The notes under the pieces were generated by a model. The model saw only the letters and a list, made by a program, of their open reading frames with translations, was not told where the DNA came from and ran no database searches. The position numbers and the translations under genes were made by a program. Source: a virus. From it: a stretch of 30,921 nt of DNA. The stretch spans positions 1 through 30,921 of IMG/VR virus record IMGVR_UViG_3300042731_004499; one strand, written 5' to 3'. Shown in pieces: positions 27,414 through 30,921 of the stretch. Position 1 is the first letter of the stretch; each line of letters opens with the position of its first letter.

Positions 27414-28142
27414 ATGGCTGTTGTCTCTATTCAGGATATTCGTGACGCTGGCATTGACGCGAGTGTCGCGGACGACGACGCGGTACAAGACGCGATCGAC
27501 GAATGCGAAGAGATCTTCAACACCGAGACCGGGCAGTTCTTCGAGCCGGTCCAGGCGACGATGGTCCTGGACGGAGACAACACCAGCTCATTCTTCCTCG
27601 CGGTTCCGGTGATCTCGGTCGACTCGATCACTGACAATGAGAGGTCGGTGACTCTCGACGCTGAAAGCTACCGCGTCTATGCGGGCCGGCAGCACGGGAT
27701 CAACGACGACCGGCGCAACCCCAGGATCTACGGTAAGAACGGGACTACGTTCTACTACGGACCTGGGCGTTGGTCTATCGTCGGCACGTTCGGATACACC
27801 GAGCCCGACGACTCCGCGCCGCGTCAGGTGAAGTCGGCAATCATCGCGCTCGTGATTGACAATCTGCTGACGCCCGTGATCGAGCCGGCGCAAGACCTAC
27901 CGCAGATCAACGAAGACCTGCTAGGCGTCGGACCAATCACCGAAGAGGTCACGGACGATCACAAGCAAAAATACGCGTACCTCAAGAAGCCGTCGCCGTG
28001 GGATCCATACGAAGCGGCGAGCAAGATTCCGAAGGTGCGCAGGGCGATCAAGAACTTCCGCGCTCCGTTCGGGATCGCAGCTCCGACGTCTTTCGTCGCT
28101 CGAACCGACACCGCGACATTCTTCCCGTTCAACACCTACTAG
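27414..28142 (+). CDS. Head-tail connector (adaptor) protein, 242 aa
   Basis: The layout fits the HK97 gp6 / SPP1 gp15 adaptor class: helical N-terminus (SIQDIRDAGIDASVADDDAVQDAIDECEEIFNTETGQFF), a central beta region (VPVISVDSITDNERSV), and a helical bundle (RQVKSAIIALVIDNLL). A C-terminal tail of about 70 residues follows. The adaptor binds under the portal. Position two genes before the sheath-side genes supports the call. It starts two bases after the previous stop. Confidence 0.7.
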   Translation: MAVVSIQDIRDAGIDASVADDDAVQDAIDECEEIFNTETGQFFEPVQATMVLDGDNTSSFFLAVPVISVDSITDNERSVTLDAESYRVYAGRQHGINDDRRNPRIYGKNGTTFYYGPGRWSIVGTFGYTEPDDSAPRQVKSAIIALVIDNLLTPVIEPAQDLPQINEDLLGVGPITEEVTDDHKQKYAYLKKPSPWDPYEAASKIPKVRRAIKNFRAPFGIAAPTSFVARTDTATFFPFNTY

Positions 28143-28150
28143 GGGCCGCC

Positions 28151-28579
28151 ATGCGACGACCGAGACTGCTACATCCGTTGACTGTTGTGATCGAGCCGCT
28201 CGACAAGGGCGCGACCTACTACGACGACGACACGCGAGAGCAGATCCAGACCCTCGGTCGGTCGGCGGAGGTAGAGATCCCCGCGCAGGTCGAGTATCGA
28301 GACTTCGTACAGCACGGTCAAGCCGACGCGACTTGGGACCGCGGAGGGTACATCGGAGAGGAGCGCGGCTACATCCTGATCAGGTACATCGACGCGACCG
28401 AGCGTGGCTACACGCCGAAAGTCGGCGACAAGATCACGCTGATCGGAAAGGGCGCCGAGGTCTCCCAGCCAATGGCCACGTTCGTGCATCGCCTCAAGCC
28501 AACAATGCACACGCGTCGATACGGCAAGACGGGCGTCAAGCTGTACTTCGCAGACAGGAAGCCCTCGATCAATGGCTGA
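28151..28579 (+). CDS. Head closure / stopper protein, 142 aa
   Basis: The ATG follows GGGGCCGCC. It is a small beta-barrel-like protein (LTVVIEPLDKGATYY, VEIPAQVEYRDF, GYILIRYIDATERGYTPKVGDKITLIG), in the position and size of SPP1 gp16 / HK97 gp7 head-completion proteins that close the DNA channel. The overlap of eight bases with the next gene supports joint expression. The call rests mostly on order and size. Confidence 0.6.
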   Translation: MRRPRLLHPLTVVIEPLDKGATYYDDDTREQIQTLGRSAEVEIPAQVEYRDFVQHGQADATWDRGGYIGEERGYILIRYIDATERGYTPKVGDKITLIGKGAEVSQPMATFVHRLKPTMHTRRYGKTGVKLYFADRKPSING

Positions 28580-29183
28580 CGCCTCTCTCAGAATCAACAG
28601 AAAGCAGTGGGACAGATTCGAGAGAGCGATTGATCCGAAACTATTTCGCTCGAAGTTCAAGTCCCGCAAGCTGAGCGCCCTCGACCGCGTAGCTCGCGTG
28701 ATCGTGCGCGAGGCAATCGCGGCTGGCGGCTTCGAGAAAAACGCTGACTTGACGACTATGATCAAGGGCAGCGCGCGGCCGCTGCGAGACAGCGGAAAGC
28801 AGCTAAGTAGGGCAATCAAGACTAGGCGCGACGGCGACAAGGTATTCGTCGGAGTTCCGTTCAATAGTCCGTTCTACGAAAAAGCACGAGCCATCCACGA
28901 CGGTGCCACGTTGAAGGTCACGCCGAAAATGCGGGAGATGTTCATCCTGCTTTGGCTAGCTAGCAATGGCGAGATCTCCGAGGACCAACTAACGGGGCGT
29001 GCCGCCGAGCTGTACCAACGAAAGTCGTCGGGCTGGCTTCCGCTCAAAAGCAGCACGCGCATAATCAAGATTCCCGCGCGGCCGTTCATGGACGCCGCGT
29101 TCGGTGCTGAGTCGGCCAGGGCTGAGATGCGTTCGGTCATGGCTCGCGCCGTGAACGAAACACTAGCAGAGATGGCGAGGTAG
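28572..29183 (+). CDS. Tail completion / virion morphogenesis protein, 203 aa
   Basis: It resembles HK97 gp10 / Mu gpG-like proteins: N-terminal helices with a basic face (RFERAIDPKLFRSKFKSRKLSALDRVARVIVREAI), a strand (KVFVGVPFNSPFYEKARAIHDGATL), and the hallmark IPARPFMDAAF near residues 170-180, followed by a last helix. These proteins help join the tail to the head. It carries the perfect CGAAA-N3-TTTCG site at 28636-28648. Good agreement of the PARPF motif and gene order. Confidence 0.75.
   Translation: MADASLRINRKQWDRFERAIDPKLFRSKFKSRKLSALDRVARVIVREAIAAGGFEKNADLTTMIKGSARPLRDSGKQLSRAIKTRRDGDKVFVGVPFNSPFYEKARAIHDGATLKVTPKMREMFILLWLASNGEISEDQLTGRAAELYQRKSSGWLPLKSSTRIIKIPARPFMDAAFGAESARAEMRSVMARAVNETLAEMAR
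28636..28648. repeat. CGAAA-N3-TTTCG site 8 (centre CTA)
   Basis: A perfect copy in the tail completion gene, the reverse complement of site 2. Confidence 0.7.
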
Positions 29184-29184
29184 C

Positions 29185-30501
29185 ATGGCGATCAAAAAGC
29201 TGATCAAGCGCTTCGAGCTCAACGACAAGAACCTCGCGCGGACCGACCTGTCTGGCGGACTGATCGTCTCACTGCGAAGCCCTCGCGGCCTACAGCTACC
29301 ACGGCAAGCGGTGAGCTACGGACCGTCAACAAAGGCGAAGCCGTATTCACTCGATCAGACCTTGACGGCTCGAACGTGGATCACGAATCCGAAGGGTCTT
29401 CGCGCCTGGCTCGGATTCCAGATCGACCGCCGCCAGGACCCGCCAAGCCCGGATCCCGGGGTCGAGACCACGCCGGTCACGATCCAGTTTCGGCTGACCG
29501 ACGGCACCGATGATCTGTGGTGGGATGGCGCCGCGTGGGCTGTGCCGGTGAACGGCACCGACTGGAACACCGAAGCCGAGATCGCAGACAACATCTCGAC
29601 GTTCCCGATCGACGATCGAAAGCTCGGAGTCATCGTCAACATGTACACGACCGACGACCGCGTGACCCCACGGATTCAAGCGCTCAAGGTTCTGTATGAG
29701 TGCGACGTGAACGAGCAACACGATATCGTGTATTCGTCTCTCGTGTCCGAGCTCAAGGCTTTGCGCTGCCGCAGCCGGGTCGTGTTGGAGATGGGCCAGA
29801 CTGGCACGTCGATCAGCTTCGCCGACTTGGGCGCTCTCAGGTTCGAGACCGACTACGATATCATGGGGATGATCTCCGCCTACGACCTGGCCAACGATCC
29901 CAAGAAGCTGGTCAACCTCGTGCAGTCGTTCGACGAGAACACAAAAGAGCTCACGCTCTCCAGCTCCGTTGACCAGGGCAACCCGGTCATGGTCTACTTC
30001 GAGTTTTCGCCAGACGTCGCGGTCAACACTGGACGCGATTACTACGAAGTGTCCAAGGTCCCGCGGGTCGATGTCACCGCGCTTTCGTTCGTTGACGTGC
30101 TGGCCGCGGGGACCTCGACCTCATCCGCCGATTCGTACTTTCATCCGATCACGGGCGAAGGGTACAAGATCGCCGGACCGCGAGAGTTCGACATGTTCGC
30201 GGTTCTAGAGATCCTCGGCGACAAGCAATACGACGTCACGCACATGCGCGAGGCAATCACGGAGTGGATCGCCGAGTCAGTTGAGCTCACGATGAGCGCG
30301 ACCGATGAGGGCTTTTTCATGAACTCCGAAGGTCAGGTCAACGACGACGGCGAGCCGAACCCCGATGACCTCCGCACCTACAAGATGCCTCTCGCGGTTC
30401 ACAGAATCACCTCATTCGATCTGCCGGCGCAAGCGGCGGTAGCTCCAAAATCGATCGTGTTCGAGGGCGGAAACCTTGAGTTCACGATCTCGAAAGCATA
30501 G
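29185..30501 (+). CDS. Structural protein before the sheath gene, 438 aa
   Basis: I do not recognise a family. The protein is rich in beta strands and long (RTWITNPKGLRAWLGFQID, TPVTIQFRLTDGTDDLWWDGAAW, then IQALKVLYECDV). Its middle begins ELKALRCRSRVVLEMGQTGTS. The C-terminal half ends SIVFEGGNLEFTISKA, a beta-sandwich-like finish. Its location between the tail-completion and sheath genes suits a tail terminator, neck or baseplate-type protein, though it is larger than usual terminators. It starts one base after the previous stop. Confidence 0.5.
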   Translation: MAIKKLIKRFELNDKNLARTDLSGGLIVSLRSPRGLQLPRQAVSYGPSTKAKPYSLDQTLTARTWITNPKGLRAWLGFQIDRRQDPPSPDPGVETTPVTIQFRLTDGTDDLWWDGAAWAVPVNGTDWNTEAEIADNISTFPIDDRKLGVIVNMYTTDDRVTPRIQALKVLYECDVNEQHDIVYSSLVSELKALRCRSRVVLEMGQTGTSISFADLGALRFETDYDIMGMISAYDLANDPKKLVNLVQSFDENTKELTLSSSVDQGNPVMVYFEFSPDVAVNTGRDYYEVSKVPRVDVTALSFVDVLAAGTSTSSADSYFHPITGEGYKIAGPREFDMFAVLEILGDKQYDVTHMREAITEWIAESVELTMSATDEGFFMNSEGQVNDDGEPNPDDLRTYKMPLAVHRITSFDLPAQAAVAPKSIVFEGGNLEFTISKA

Positions 30502-30509
30502 GAAGCAAA

Positions 30510-30921
30510 ATGCCTCGTACCATTGGACCATTTGAAGGACCCGGCGTCTCGGTCACAGAGCGCGACGCCACACAGCCGATCACGCCTGGCACCCTCGGTG
30601 GTGTTGCTTGGTCTGGCATCGTCGAGCGCGGGCCGACAGACAAGCTCATGTTCTTGACCTCGAAGAGCGACGTACTCGCGCAAACCGGGAACTACACCAG
30701 CGACTCGCTGCTACCCGACGCGCTGCGCGACTTCTTCGACTCGTCGGGTGGGGCCGGCTTCGTGCTTCTCCAGCGTGTGACCGACGGGAGCGAGGTCAAG
30801 TCGACGTTCCCGCTGTACATGCGCCGCGCGACGCTGACACAGCTCGGTTATCTCGAAGCACATAACGGCGGTCGGTGGGGCGGCTACGCCGCCAAGTTCA
30901 CCGGCGATATCGACGTCTCGA
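30510..30921 (+). CDS. Tail sheath protein, N-terminal part (cut by window end)
   Basis: The ATG follows GGAAGCAAA. The N-terminus MPRTIGPFEGPGVSVTERDATQPI has the PGV-x-V-x-E start of contractile tail sheath proteins; the following GTLGGVAWSGIVERGPTDKLMFLTSKSD and LPDALRDFFDSSGGAGFVLLQRVTDG fit the family's first domain. The sheath surrounds the tail tube and contracts to drive it into the host envelope. It establishes a myovirus-type tail. The gene continues past the window. Confidence 0.85.
   Translation, partial: MPRTIGPFEGPGVSVTERDATQPITPGTLGGVAWSGIVERGPTDKLMFLTSKSDVLAQTGNYTSDSLLPDALRDFFDSSGGAGFVLLQRVTDGSEVKSTFPLYMRRATLTQLGYLEAHNGGRWGGYAAKFTGDIDVS

Overview
This window is part of a tailed double-stranded DNA phage (or prophage) with a contractile tail. 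The evidence is a large terminase, a portal, a protease/scaffold gene, an HK97-fold capsid protein, head-tail joining proteins and, running off the right edge, the start of a tail sheath gene. The DNA is GC-rich and its codons favour G or C at third positions. A short Cys-rich lipoprotein (9148-9579) resembles those common in Myxococcota and related high-GC deltaproteobacteria. I infer a host of that kind, but nothing proves it. I see no integrase, repressor, lysis gene or complete tRNA gene, so lifestyle cannot be decided from this window.

Layout. (1) 1-4150, minus strand: a gene-poor accessory arm. Seven small genes lie in it, most behind their own promoter, together with two likely small RNAs, three terminators and many short repeats. 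Several promoters share one architecture: a TTGAC-type -35, a 16-17 bp spacer carrying a TCTnGGAT-like core, a -10 box, then exactly six bases to the start codon. Such mRNAs would be leaderless. (2) 4153-9023, minus strand: a tight cluster of small genes, many with ATGA-type overlaps, including two winged-helix or Zn-knuckle proteins, small membrane proteins, Lys-rich proteins, an HD hydrolase and a dATP/dGTP diphosphohydrolase-type protein. (3) 9148-9579: a lipoprotein with its own strong promoter. (4) 9580-10084: a divergent control region with inverted repeats. (5) 10085-12819, plus strand: an overlapping operon with a tandem winged-helix protein and a DNA adenine methyltransferase. (6) 12897-17373: a ParB/KorB-like protein from a leaderless promoter, a coiled-coil protein, a basic protein, a DnaQ-like exonuclease and an Rmf/CrpP-like protein, closed by a terminator. 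(7) 17465-30921: the late structural operon.

The main undescribed features are regulatory. A 13-bp palindrome, CGAAA-N3-TTTCG, occurs perfectly eight times across the window, where about 0.01 would be expected by base composition; it is a candidate operator or centromere site for the phage's ParB/KorB-like protein. Leaderless promoters of fixed geometry recur on both strands. Two truncated tRNA-like elements with perfect T-loops sit in the late operon, one just after the capsid gene. A structured small RNA of about 178 nt has its own promoter and terminator. A 23-bp element is shared by the starts of two late gene blocks. The scaffold appears to be made from a nested start inside the protease gene.
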